From Bradyrhizobium acaciae (GTDB lineage: Bacteria; Pseudomonadota; Alphaproteobacteria; Rhizobiales; Xanthobacteraceae), in NCBI RefSeq assembly GCF_020889785.1, contig NZ_JACMYK010000055.1, positions 1 through 45,487 on the forward strand: 45,487 nt of DNA, given 5' to 3'. Every line of letters begins with the position of its first letter. Within the stretch, counting starts at the first letter, position 1. The notes under the pieces were generated by a model. That model saw only the letters and a program-made list of their open reading frames with translations, did no database searches and had not been told where the DNA came from. A program made the translations under genes and the position numbers. Shown piece after piece: positions 15,514 to 23,210 of the stretch.

Positions 15514-15714
15514 CTAACCCTTCGTCACGATCGGAGCAGGAGCTTTTCCGACCGGGTACTTGCCGACGGGGTACTTGCCAACCGGATACTTACCGATCGG
15601 CATCTTGCCAACCGGAGCCGTAGCAGTAACCGGCTGCGGATGGGGAAGGTCTGCCGCGCTGGCGGCAGCCACAAAACCGAACGTCGCAACTCCAGCAACC
15701 AGGAACTTCAACAT
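15514..15714 (-). CDS. Small secreted protein with GKYPV repeats
   Basis: A 66-residue protein not assignable to a named family. It starts MLKFLVAGVATFGFVAAASA, a clean Sec signal peptide with an AxA cleavage site, followed by a 45-residue mature part dominated by near-identical pentamers: PIGKYPVGKYPVGKYPVGKA. The mature peptide is basic and has Tyr, Pro and Lys at fixed spacing, without cysteine. The ATG at 15714 has GGAG about seven bases upstream; an in-frame ATG at 15744 would put ten extra residues before the signal. The codons of the repeat units are similar but not identical, so it expanded some time ago. It reads toward the secreted protein gene at 15430. Possible roles are cell-wall binding or metal/polyanion binding, but there is no direct evidence. 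Confidence 0.65.
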   Translation of the reverse strand: MLKFLVAGVATFGFVAAASAADLPHPQPVTATAPVGKMPIGKYPVGKYPVGKYPVGKAPAPIVTKG

Positions 15715-15901
15715 CGTGATCTCCGAGATGGATAGCGTGAACATGAACAGCCTACCCTCTAACGGCGATGGCGTAATTAACGCTGTAGCGAAACTGGCGG
15801 TTGCGCGGTCGTTTCCTTGCCGAGTGTGGCAAAAACGGCACGGGATTATTGCTTTGCGTGAGTGTCCGGACGCGAGCGGAGTCTTGGGGCCGGTAGCCGG
15901 T

Positions 15902-16486
15902 TCAGAACAGCCTCGGTAAAATGCGTCCGGTCCGGGCCATATACTCGCGATATTCGTCGCCGAAGGTTTCCAGCATCATCTGCTCTTCCTTGGCAATCCG
16001 CCCGAAAAACAAGGTCCCAAATCCGATCAGGCCAGCGAATCCAGCCACCCAGTTCGGCAGGAGCAATGCCTGAGCAACAGCCCAAAGCCAGAATGCGGTA
16101 TACATCGGATGACGAACGCTCCGATAAATACCGTCGGTGATCAGACGATGATTTTCCCGCACGTCGAGACTGACGGACCAATTCCGACCAAGCGCTCGAT
16201 GGGTCAGCCGGAACATGACCAGAGCCGCAACCGCGACGAAACCACCGAGCCAGGCTTGAGCCGGCCGGAAGGCGTATGATGCGAAATGAGGCATGGCCGT
16301 TGCGATGTAGATGAGCGGCACAATGCCGAGACCCGTGAGCGATATCAGCAGCAGGGTGTTTTCGCGCGTACCTCGGGCGCTCCTTGCGACCTTTTCACGG
16401 CGAGAACGACGCGCGTATCTGTAGCGGATGAGATACCAGCCGACCGCCATCATCACGAACACGATCTTGGCAATACCGGGCGTCAT
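15902..16486 (-). CDS. Membrane methyltransferase, isoprenylcysteine/phospholipid methyltransferase (ICMT/PEMT) type
   Basis: A 194-residue integral membrane protein with about four to five hydrophobic segments, for example IAKIVFVMMAVGWYLI, LLLISLTGLGIVPLIYIATA and AWLGGFVAVAALVMF. The C-terminal half carries the SAM-binding signature of the ICMT/PEMT superfamily: LITDGIYRSVRHPMYTAFWL, then EEQMMLETFGDEYREYMART. Members methylate isoprenylated cysteines, phospholipids or other membrane compounds; the substrate here is unknown. The ATG at 16486 is preferred over the frame's extension to 16588 because residues before it are not membrane-like. Flanking genes are unrelated hydrolases and secreted proteins in the accessory stretch. 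Upstream, 16487-16854 holds no gene I can support. Confidence 0.82.
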   Translation of the reverse strand: MTPGIAKIVFVMMAVGWYLIRYRYARRSRREKVARSARGTRENTLLLISLTGLGIVPLIYIATAMPHFASYAFRPAQAWLGGFVAVAALVMFRLTHRALGRNWSVSLDVRENHRLITDGIYRSVRHPMYTAFWLWAVAQALLLPNWVAGFAGLIGFGTLFFGRIAKEEQMMLETFGDEYREYMARTGRILPRLF

Positions 16487-16854
16487 CGTGGACCACGCGC
16501 TTGTTTCGCTGGCGCGCCATCTTTGCCGATCATCGAAAGGGTACCATCCTTGGCGAGCGTCTGAGATCCGACAAAAACAGGTCCACAAACCGGCATGAAG
16601 TAATCATACAGGGCTTGCGGGTCGTTTCCACCGATTAGTTGGCGGCCCGACAGGTGGATCCACGGCGGATGCGTTGTCGGGTCCGCTCTTTCGAGACGGA
16701 TAGCACAACGCGGTCGAGCGTTATGATCGCATTCAGCTGTCTCAAATGGCCGCCGTTGAGAAAGGCATCTACGAAGACATTCTTCCGCGTTCCCGTGGTC
16801 CAGCCGGCCGACGGGATTGCCAACGCCAGACCGGTCGGCATGGCAAGGCTTTTT

Positions 16855-17394
16855 CTATCGCGCGCGCGGCGAAGCCGCGGTGGCTCTCCGCTCTATCTCC
16901 AACACTCGCGGGAGCAACTGCGAGGCAATGAAAGCATGCCCGGCGTCCGTGAGGTGAATGAGGTCGAAAGCGTAATACTGCGCAGGTATCTCTTCGTCGT
17001 ACAAAATGACCTTGATGGCGCGCTCACGGAGCCGCCGCTCCATCGCCGCGATGTTGGCCGCCCGCTGCTCCTTCGAGACAAGGAAGCGCCTGTCGTTGCC
17101 TCCAGGCTGCAAGATCACGATGTCGGTTCCCTTTGGCACATCGCTGTCGATGCGCTTGAGCATCCCGGCGGTAGTGTCAAAGGGAACTCCGGCATTGGCG
17201 ACGGTCGCGTTGACGCCCTTGTCTCTCAGCAGGGCTTCCAGCTTGGCCGGGTAGGCGCCTTGCTTCCCGACGTACCAGCCCTGGGTGTTGCTTGCGCCGA
17301 CTGCCACGATATGAATCGGCTTCGTGAAGGCTGCACACACGGTCGCCACGCAACACATGGCGATGGCGACTGAGAGTTTTCCAAATGGCCTCAC
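16855..17394 (-). CDS. Secreted SGNH/GDSL-type hydrolase
   Basis: A 179-residue esterase-like protein of the TesA/arylesterase size class. A GTG start at 17394 has GGAGAGG upstream and opens a signal peptide (LSVAIAMCCVATVCAAF). Block I, usually GDS, reads VAVGASNTQGW, so the serine is kept but Asp is replaced by Ala. Block III is QPGGNDRR with the Gly-x-Asn pair, and block V is DLIHLTDAGH with the Asp-x-x-His dyad. The family cleaves esters or thioesters in the periplasm. Catalytic residues Ser, Gly, Asn and Asp/His are all present, so activity is likely despite the odd block I. The gene stands alone in the accessory segment. Confidence 0.82.
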   Translation of the reverse strand: MRPFGKLSVAIAMCCVATVCAAFTKPIHIVAVGASNTQGWYVGKQGAYPAKLEALLRDKGVNATVANAGVPFDTTAGMLKRIDSDVPKGTDIVILQPGGNDRRFLVSKEQRAANIAAMERRLRERAIKVILYDEEIPAQYYAFDLIHLTDAGHAFIASQLLPRVLEIERRATAASPRAR

Positions 17395-17519
17395 CGACTG
17401 CCTCTCCCGGCTTGAAGTGCTAGGGAAAACAACACCGACACCGGGCTCCTGCAGGGGGCTGACCTAAAGCCTCACATCTTGCGTCAACACCAACTTCAAA
17501 CGGTCTTTTGGGCGGTATG

Positions 17520-18233
17520 CTAGGAGTTGGTCGAAGGTTGGGCTGCGGGTGAAACCAGGTTCGAAGGACCCTGATTTCTTCGTGGGCGCGCGACAGCCGA
17601 TCCGATTGCCCTGATCTTTCGTATGACCATGCTATGCAACGCCGCGTCTTTATCGATGTTGAAGTGAGTGACGTTTACATCACGAACATAATAGTTCGTC
17701 AGCTCGCCGCGGAAGCCGGGTCCGCGACCGATTCGAACGCTTTCACTCTTGTACAGATTCAGAACGCGCCCGACATTGGCCGATGCCAAATGCGACGATG
17801 TTCCGTCGAATGGAACAACCAGCGCAACGGGCACGCCCATTTGGCCAAGGTACTCTGCCATCGACATCACGGCATCCGCACCAAGAGAGTGCCCCACCAG
17901 AATGATAGGCCCGCGTTGACCTGCCCTATATCTCACGATGATGTCGTCGGCGACGCTTCGCCATTGGGTGTGATTTGCCACAACCGCGGCAACGCCAGCC
18001 GCTTGCAGCTGGGCGGCAAGGCTGTCCATGCCCAACGAAAAGACGTTCAACAGTCCGCGGAATAGATAAGCATGTGCCGCAGAAGACTGCAGGCGAGCGG
18101 GCGAATTTGTCGATCTAAGCGCCACCGCCGTTCCGGGCTTCGCCTGAGCCCCATTGTTCAAAAGCAAACTGCTTGCAAAAAAAATCGTCAAGCCGGCGCA
18201 AATCAGCGCCATGCTGTAACGCAATCTCGTCAT
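17520..18233 (-). CDS. Exported alpha/beta-hydrolase, lipase/thioesterase-like
   Basis: A 237-residue protein. The ATG at 18233 has a GAAGGA Shine-Dalgarno and starts a signal peptide or membrane anchor (YSMALICAGLTIFFASSLLL). The mature part has YLFRGLLNVFSLGMDSLAAQ and the nucleophile elbow ILVGHSLGADAVMSMAEYLG, so Ser is the nucleophile; VVPFDGTSS and VTHFNIDKDAALHS offer candidate Asp and His. It belongs to the broad lipase/thioesterase group of alpha/beta hydrolases; the substrate is unknown. DNA in this gene and its neighbour at 18619 is visibly richer in A+T than the flanking core genes. The two are divergent, about 385 bases apart, and both encode membrane or exported hydrolases with GHSLGA elbows. 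Confidence 0.75.
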   Translation of the reverse strand: MTRLRYSMALICAGLTIFFASSLLLNNGAQAKPGTAVALRSTNSPARLQSSAAHAYLFRGLLNVFSLGMDSLAAQLQAAGVAAVVANHTQWRSVADDIIVRYRAGQRGPIILVGHSLGADAVMSMAEYLGQMGVPVALVVPFDGTSSHLASANVGRVLNLYKSESVRIGRGPGFRGELTNYYVRDVNVTHFNIDKDAALHSMVIRKIRAIGSAVARPRRNQGPSNLVSPAAQPSTNS

Positions 18234-18618
18234 CGTTGGAATCCTTCGCCACCTTAAGTCGAGCCGCATTAAATCAGACTTACGAATCGTGACAATCATG
18301 AACGGCTTCGAAAACCGCGTTGAGGCGCGCAATTGGCTCACTGTCGCGGATTTGCCACACGAAGAAAGCGATCGTGTCGCGACCGTCAGGGTCCTCCACG
18401 GCCAATGACTCCCGGCACCCTGCACTTTTTTGCTCAAAGCCAAACTCAACGAGTGTCACCCCGCGGACGAAGTGGTAATTTTACAGGCCGAGATCCGCAT
18501 CATCCATGTCAGGCTCACCAGGGACTGCGGTCAACGAGGAGCGCCGCCAAAGTGTCCAAGTATTTCCGTTTTACAGAATGAGTGCCGATCAATATCCTTG
18601 CAGAATTCGAGTTGCTGG
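18234..18618. promoter_or_regulatory. Divergent intergenic region between two hydrolase genes
   Basis: These 385 bases separate two divergent hydrolase genes and should hold both promoters. I see no gene, no repeat and no clear operator. Short open frames across it have no ribosome binding site or protein-like composition. Confidence 0.4.
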
Positions 18619-19848
18619 ATGATTCGACGGCGGCACGTTTTCCACATTGGTGGTTACGATCCAATCACCCCCGAAGCGCAGGTCGAACGCTTGCGGCGCT
18701 CGCTCTCGAGCTTCCAAAAGGTTTGGGGCGCTTCTTCACGGCTGTCGGAAATAACGAACACGTCTGCAATCAGTGCTTCATACAGCCTGGAAGCATGGGG
18801 GCCGAACTGGAAAACTCACGCCACCTTCGAAATGCTCCGCTGGGATGATCTCATCCGGTGCGATTCGAAAGTCGGCTTCGTGCCTCGGCTCGTTCAATCC
18901 TTGAAAGCACTGTTCGATTTCATCGTTACGGGAACGATATTCCGATATGCGATCGCAAGCTGGAAGTACGCTCTCTTTTTCATCTTTCCATATTGCTGTT
19001 TGCTATTGATCGCATTTTGCAGCGTTGGGCTGTCATACCTGCTGATCAGGCTCATACACGCTCCATTTTGGATGGAATTGCTGCTTGGGCTTTTCTTGTC
19101 GCTTGCCATCTTCGTCGGCGCGATGCTCTGGATCGGACCAAAGCGCAGGATAAATCACATTCTCGATGATGCCATTTTCTCCCACCGATTTCTTTACGGG
19201 CAGAAAAGCGAACTTGATGAGCGGCTCGACGCTTTTGCGAACCTGATATCAAGAACGGTTCGGGCCGCAGAAGTTGATGAAGTTCTGATTGTTGGCCACT
19301 CCCTTGGTGCGGCGCTCACAATTGCGGCGGTGGCGCGCGCGCTGAAATCGGATCCTCCACTCGAAACGAGTGGGCCCAAGCTATGCATTCTCACGGTGGG
19401 CGCCACTATTCCTAAATTCTCGTTGCATCCGATGGGCGGCCAAATACGGGAAGCGGCGCAACTCGTGGCCGCAACGCCGGCGATAGATTGGGTCGAATAC
19501 CAGGCGCGAGATGACGCAATCAGCTTCTATCGCTTCGACCCCGTCACCCTGAAACGTGTCAGTCGAGACCATTCAGGTGACCACCCGAGGATTCAGCGCG
19601 TCCAAATACATTCAATGGTAAGTCCAGCCCGCTTCAAACGTCATCGCTTCAACTTCATGCAGATCCATTATCAGTTTCTGATGGGAAACGATCAGCGCTC
19701 GGTTTACGACTATTGCATGATTACCTGCGGGCCGTTCGACTTCGACGTCGCGACGTCACCGTCTGGAGCGGTTGGGCTGTTCGAGGCGGACGGTTCGGTG
19801 ACGACGACCGAAGTTGATGATCGGCTGGATCCGTCATGTCGAGAATAG
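18619..19848 (+). CDS. Membrane-anchored alpha/beta-hydrolase with HIGGYDP start
   Basis: A 409-residue protein. The ATG at 18619 gives MIRRRHVFHIGGYDPITPEA, where HVFHIGGYDP is a well-formed first strand and oxyanion-type loop. Between residues about 105 and 175 are two or three hydrophobic helices (YALFFIFPYCCLLLIAFCSV, then LLLGLFLSLAIFVGAMLWIG). The hydrolase core resumes with EVLIVGHSLGAALTIAAVAR, the lipase-type elbow, and LCILTVGATIPKFSLHP. Asp and His candidates lie in YQARDDAISFYRFDP and IHYQFLM. I take it as a membrane lipase/esterase of an uncharacterised family; no substrate can be inferred. An upstream in-frame Met at 18430 is possible, but the extra residues look random. Codon use is more A/T-ending than in neighbouring core genes, suggesting transfer. 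Confidence 0.72.
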   Translation: MIRRRHVFHIGGYDPITPEAQVERLRRSLSSFQKVWGASSRLSEITNTSAISASYSLEAWGPNWKTHATFEMLRWDDLIRCDSKVGFVPRLVQSLKALFDFIVTGTIFRYAIASWKYALFFIFPYCCLLLIAFCSVGLSYLLIRLIHAPFWMELLLGLFLSLAIFVGAMLWIGPKRRINHILDDAIFSHRFLYGQKSELDERLDAFANLISRTVRAAEVDEVLIVGHSLGAALTIAAVARALKSDPPLETSGPKLCILTVGATIPKFSLHPMGGQIREAAQLVAATPAIDWVEYQARDDAISFYRFDPVTLKRVSRDHSGDHPRIQRVQIHSMVSPARFKRHRFNFMQIHYQFLMGNDQRSVYDYCMITCGPFDFDVATSPSGAVGLFEADGSVTTTEVDDRLDPSCRE

Positions 19849-19850
19849 CG

Positions 19851-19879
19851 TAGCCGGTAGCCGGTAGCCGGTAGCCGGT
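19851..19879. repeat. Four tandem copies of TAGCCGG
   Basis: The heptamer tagccgg is repeated four times without interruption (19851-19857, 19858-19864, 19865-19871, 19872-19878), plus one extra t. It starts two bases after the stop of the hydrolase gene. Each unit contains TAG, so it closes one reading frame. It probably arose by replication slippage. Confidence 0.95.
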
Positions 19880-19957
19880 TGGCGGTTGCCTCTGCCGGCA
19901 CCAGGTTGTTGAGCCGGAGCCTGAGCTCCCTGCGAAATGCGGTCTCGCAAGGCGCGC

Positions 19958-20518
19958 TCAGTTGCGCCATCCCGTCACATCAGGGACGTTGTGCAGCTTG
20001 TCGGGATTGCGGGTCACGTAGACTGCGACGACCCGTTCGCTTTCGATATGCAAGGCTGTCGTTTGAACGAGGTCGTCCTCGATCGTGATGAAGCCCGGCA
20101 ATCCGTTGATGATTGCGTAGCGGATCAAGCGGGAGGGGTGCACGGCGAAGAGGTGGGCGAGTCCCGCGAAGCGCTCCATCGCGGCGTCCAGCCCGATCAG
20201 GGGGTGCGTCGGCGCGGGGACCTGGCCACCGCCATCGGCATAGACCACGACATCTTCGGCCAGCATCGCGCGCAACACGGCGAGGTCGCCGGTGCGTGTG
20301 GCCGTGAAGAAGGCGTTTGCGAGCCGCAGGCCTTCTTCATTGCCGACGACGAACCGCGGCCTGGCATCGTGGATATGCGCGCGGGCTCGGCTGGCAAGCT
20401 TGCGGCAGGTGGCAGCTTCGCGGCCGATCGTCTCGGAGACGGCATCGAAGCCCAGTCCGAACACGTCATGCAGCAGAAAGGCCGCGCGTTCCAACGGCGA
20501 CAGGCGTTCCAGGTCGGC
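19958..20518 (-). pseudogene. ECF sigma factor (ECF41/SigJ type) C-terminal fragment with SnoaL-like domain
   Basis: The frame shows sigma region 4 at its start (ERLSPLERAAFLLHDVFGLG then TCRKLASRARAHIHDARPRF). It is followed by the SnoaL-like C-terminal domain typical of ECF41 sigma factors (LANAFFTATRTGDLAVLRAM, then LAEDVVVYADGGGQVPAPTH and VTRNPDKLHNV near the end). Region 2, which binds the -10 promoter element and core polymerase, is missing. The homology can be traced upstream only to about 20518, where the reading frame runs into a flavodoxin-like gene in another frame. No proper start codon exists (TTG at 20494 is inside region 4). It therefore cannot work as a sigma factor and is a remnant left by a deletion. 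Confidence 0.75.
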
Positions 20519-20721
20519 GTGCCGAAGATCAGGGCTTCCGCACCTATCAGCCGATCCCAGTTCTGGTCCACGCTCTCGACAGGCACCAGCAGCGCCTCCG
20601 CGCCATCGACATCCCCAATGCCGGACCTGACGGCCTCAGCCTGACGCCGGGTGTGGCCGTAGGTGCTATGATAGACGATCGCGATCAGGGTGTTAGCGCC
20701 GCCGGTTCCGATATTTTGCAT
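20511..20721 (-). pseudogene. Flavodoxin-like (WrbA-type) N-terminal fragment
   Basis: The ATG at 20721 starts a flavodoxin-fold sequence: NTLIAIVYHSTYGHTRRQAE with the FMN-phosphate loop (HSTYGHT), then ALLVPVESVDQNWDRLIGAE and ALIFGTPTW, the family's second flavin loop. After about 70 codons the homology stops at the junction with sigma-factor DNA; the frame runs on in a non-homologous frame for a while. The missing two-thirds (rest of the FMN site and the fold) means no function. In related genomes a flavodoxin or similar oxidoreductase gene can accompany an ECF41 sigma gene, so a deletion between neighbours would explain the scar. Confidence 0.7.
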
Positions 20722-21175
20722 GATGTCCTCTGCCGCTGCCATTGCAGAAGCTAAGACAAGGCAGCGCGTCGAAACGTGACATGCGTTCCGATCTTTCGTC
20801 GGGGGGATATTGTTCCAATTGGCTGCCACTCAGGCCGGAGCTGCGGCCGCTGGCTCCTTTGCATGGGGTTGTTTTCGATATTTTGGGGGAGCCGCGGCCG
20901 CGCCGGTAACCTTAATTTTTCGTTTCGATTGTCGGTAGAATTTTATCGATTATCCTTGTGACCATTGAGCGGCGTGACGAACCGCACGATGAGAGGCAAC
21001 AGCCGATTGGCTGCACAACCTCTCTGAAATCGAAGGGTGCGCAGAGCGCAGTGCCAGCCACCTTTCGGGCTGTCCGGCGGCGGCCGGCGGGGCAAATCAA
21101 TTTTGAAATGCATTGGATTGCCAGGTTGCGGCGCATATCGCGTCGCATGATGCTGCTCAATTGGGATGTTCCAAG
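20722..21175. other. Gene-free stretch in the accessory segment
   Basis: No gene can be supported in these 454 bases. There is an AT-rich patch at about 20865-20960 (ttttcgatattttggg, then ttaatttttcgtttcgattg and beyond) that may hold a promoter. The remaining open frames have no Shine-Dalgarno or family resemblance. It may be decayed sequence. Confidence 0.5.
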
Positions 21176-21286
21176 ATGACGTTCGCGTATTTCTTGATCG
21201 CGGTCGGCGGCGGCTTTTTGCTGCTGGCAAGCTTCGTCGCATTTGCCCTTTGGCGAAATGCACTCCATTCGACGGCGCGGATTTAG
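21176..21286 (+). CDS. Possible 36-residue single-span membrane protein
   Basis: A short frame starts with ATG at 21176 and ends with TAG at 21284-21286. It reads MTFAYFLIAVGGGFLLLASF followed by VAFALWRNALHS, a single hydrophobic helix with a basic end, as in many small bacterial membrane proteins. There is only a weak upstream purine run (GGGATG), and no neighbour to support it. I recognise no family. The region 21287-21488 after it holds nothing I can assign. Confidence 0.35.
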   Translation: MTFAYFLIAVGGGFLLLASFVAFALWRNALHSTARI

Positions 21287-21488
21287 CAACAGGCGTGTTT
21301 GAACTCGACGGCTTTGCTCAGGGGGACGAGCGAGGCCGGCGGGGGATGGCCGCACCGCCGCGCGGCCAGACAGCCGGGCACCGCGCCTTACAACCTGCCC
21401 CAAGGCGTCGCGTGCTCGGCTGTTCATTCCCCGACCCATCTTCGGCGTTCGAGACGTCGATCGAAGGCAATTCATCCGGCTCTCCGCA

Positions 21489-23078
21489 TCACCTCCACGA
21501 ACCGAGCTCGAACCTGCGTGTGATCGCAATGGCCTCGAGGAAGATTTCATCGTGGCTGGCGACCAGCAGCGCGCCGTCATAGGCACGCAACCCGGCCTCG
21601 ACCGCTTCCATCGACTCGATATCCAGATGGTTGGTCGGCTCGTCGAGGATCAGCAGGGGTGGCGGCCTCACGCCACCCAGAACGCAGGCGAGGCCGGCGC
21701 GAAGCAACTGGCCGCCGCTGAGGCTCGCGACGGTTTGCAGGGCTGCATCGGCGCGAAACATGAAGCGCGCCAGCGCCGCGCGGCAGGCGTTCTCGCCGGC
21801 ATCCGGATTGATGCGGCGGAAATTATCCAGGATCGAGGCTGACGCATCGAGCAGGCTGACCGCCTGATCGAACATCGCAAAGCGGGTCATCACCTCGACG
21901 CTGCCGCGCGCCGCGGTCAAGCCGCCGCTGACGAGCTTGAGCAGTGTCGTCTTGCCGGCGCCATTGGGGCCCGTGATCGCAACACGCTCCGGGCCCGAAA
22001 TGGAGAAGGTGAGATCACGCAGGATCGGCGCGTCCGCGGTGTAGCCGACATCGGCGGCCTCGATCCGCAGCACGATCCTGCTCGCCGGCAGATGTATCGC
22101 CGGCAATTGCACCGAGAGCGGTTGCAGCACCTCGATGCGCTGGCGCGCAGCGGTGGCCAATTCGAGCGCCTGGGTCCGCCGCCGCTCGGCGAGCCGGGCC
22201 TTCTCGCCGCCGGTGTCCTCGCTGCGATCCCTGCGCAGCCCGGCGGCGATGCGCGGCATGTCGCCCTTGGCGCTTTTCTTCGCGCCGGCGCCATCCTTGC
22301 GCGCTTGCCGTTCGGTCGTTTGCCTTGCCTTGCGGTCGATCTCGGCGACGCGCTTCTCGGCATCGGCCAGATCGCGGCGTGCCGCCGAAAGCTCGATGGC
22401 CTTGCGCGCACGGTAGTGGCTCCAATTGCCGCCGTAGCGCCGGGCTTCCAGCGAGGTCAGTTCGACGATCGCATCCATGGTCTCGAGCAGCTCGCGGTCG
22501 TGGCTGACGATGATCGCGCCATGCCGCCAGTCCGCGAGCAATTCGATCACCGCCTTGCGTCCGGCGCGGTCGAGATTGTTGGTGGGCTCGTCCAGCAGCA
22601 GAAAATCAGGCTGAGCGAAGGTGAGGGCCGCAAGGCGCGCCCGGGTGGCCTGTCCGCCCGACAGCATCGCCAGCGGCGCCTCGAGCACGTCGTTCAGTCC
22701 GACGCGCGCGAGCGCGGACGCGATGCGCGTATCGAGCGTCCAGTCGACATCCGCAAGCTCCGCAGTGGCCGCAAGGCCCTGTTCGGCACGGCGCAACGCG
22801 GCCAACGCGTGGCGCGCATCGAACAGGTCGATGACGCATTCGTCCGGCGCCACCTGAACCGTCTGATGCAGCATCCCGATCCGTCCCTGAACCGAGACCG
22901 CGCCGGATTGCGGCGTGCGCCGGCCTGCAATCAGGTCGAGCAGCGTCGTCTTGCCGACGCCGTTCCTGCCGACAAGGCCGGTGCGTTCGGGTGCGAAATT
23001 GAGGTCGATATTGGAAAGGAGAACCCGACCGTCAGGCGCGGACAGGGTCAGATTGGAGAGCGTGATCGATGCTGGCAT
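21489..23078 (-). CDS. ABC-F family ATPase (two fused ATP-binding domains)
   Basis: A soluble 529-residue protein with two ABC ATPase domains and no membrane part, so it is an ABC-F protein (ribosome-associated translation factor or antibiotic-protection type), not a transporter. Domain 1 has Walker A GRNGVGKTTLL, signature LSGGQATRARLA and Walker B FLLLDEPTNNLD. Domain 2 has GPNGAGKTTLL, LSGGQLLRAGLA and LLILDEPTNHLD. A charged helical linker (VAEIDRKARQTTERQARKDG) joins them. LDIESMEAVEAGLRAYDGAL is as in Uup/YheS-type proteins. The ATG at 23078 has GGGGAT upstream and is preferred to the TTG at 23096. Resistance, ribosome-rescue and translation roles are all possible. It begins core-like sequence after the accessory stretch. 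Confidence 0.9.
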   Translation of the reverse strand: MPASITLSNLTLSAPDGRVLLSNIDLNFAPERTGLVGRNGVGKTTLLDLIAGRRTPQSGAVSVQGRIGMLHQTVQVAPDECVIDLFDARHALAALRRAEQGLAATAELADVDWTLDTRIASALARVGLNDVLEAPLAMLSGGQATRARLAALTFAQPDFLLLDEPTNNLDRAGRKAVIELLADWRHGAIIVSHDRELLETMDAIVELTSLEARRYGGNWSHYRARKAIELSAARRDLADAEKRVAEIDRKARQTTERQARKDGAGAKKSAKGDMPRIAAGLRRDRSEDTGGEKARLAERRRTQALELATAARQRIEVLQPLSVQLPAIHLPASRIVLRIEAADVGYTADAPILRDLTFSISGPERVAITGPNGAGKTTLLKLVSGGLTAARGSVEVMTRFAMFDQAVSLLDASASILDNFRRINPDAGENACRAALARFMFRADAALQTVASLSGGQLLRAGLACVLGGVRPPPLLILDEPTNHLDIESMEAVEAGLRAYDGALLVASHDEIFLEAIAITRRFELGSWR

Positions 23079-23210
23079 GGATATCCCCGTGGGCAAGGCT
23101 GATGGGCATTGCTGTCAGGGTGAAATCCACGGTCGTCGGCATCCTCAGGCGTTGATGATTGAATCGATGTAATCGCCTAATGCGCCGGGATCAAGGCGCG
23201 AAGCCAAACG

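Noticed and set aside
14582..15517. A 311-codon plus-strand frame from ATG 14582
   Set aside because: It is antisense to the secreted protein gene, which has a signal peptide and a ribosome binding site; the plus frame has neither.
16635..16841. A 68-codon minus-strand frame downstream of the SGNH hydrolase
   Set aside because: It lies 13 bases past that gene's stop but has no convincing ribosome binding site and no family resemblance, so it is not called.
19851..19879. TAGCCGG repeats as a CRISPR remnant
   Set aside because: The units are 7 bases long with no spacers, so this is a simple tandem repeat. No CRISPR array or cas gene is seen in the window.
20912..21586. A 224-codon minus-strand frame in the gap before the ABC-F gene
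   Set aside because: The sequence is low-complexity, rich in Arg and Ser, lacks a ribosome binding site, and overlaps the end of the ABC-F gene in another frame.
14280..21600. A direct repeat of the tRNA-Ser 3' end that would mark the far end of an island
   Set aside because: Looking for GGTTCGAATCCCC or CCTCTCCGCCA in the accessory stretch found no second copy, so no attachment pair can be claimed.
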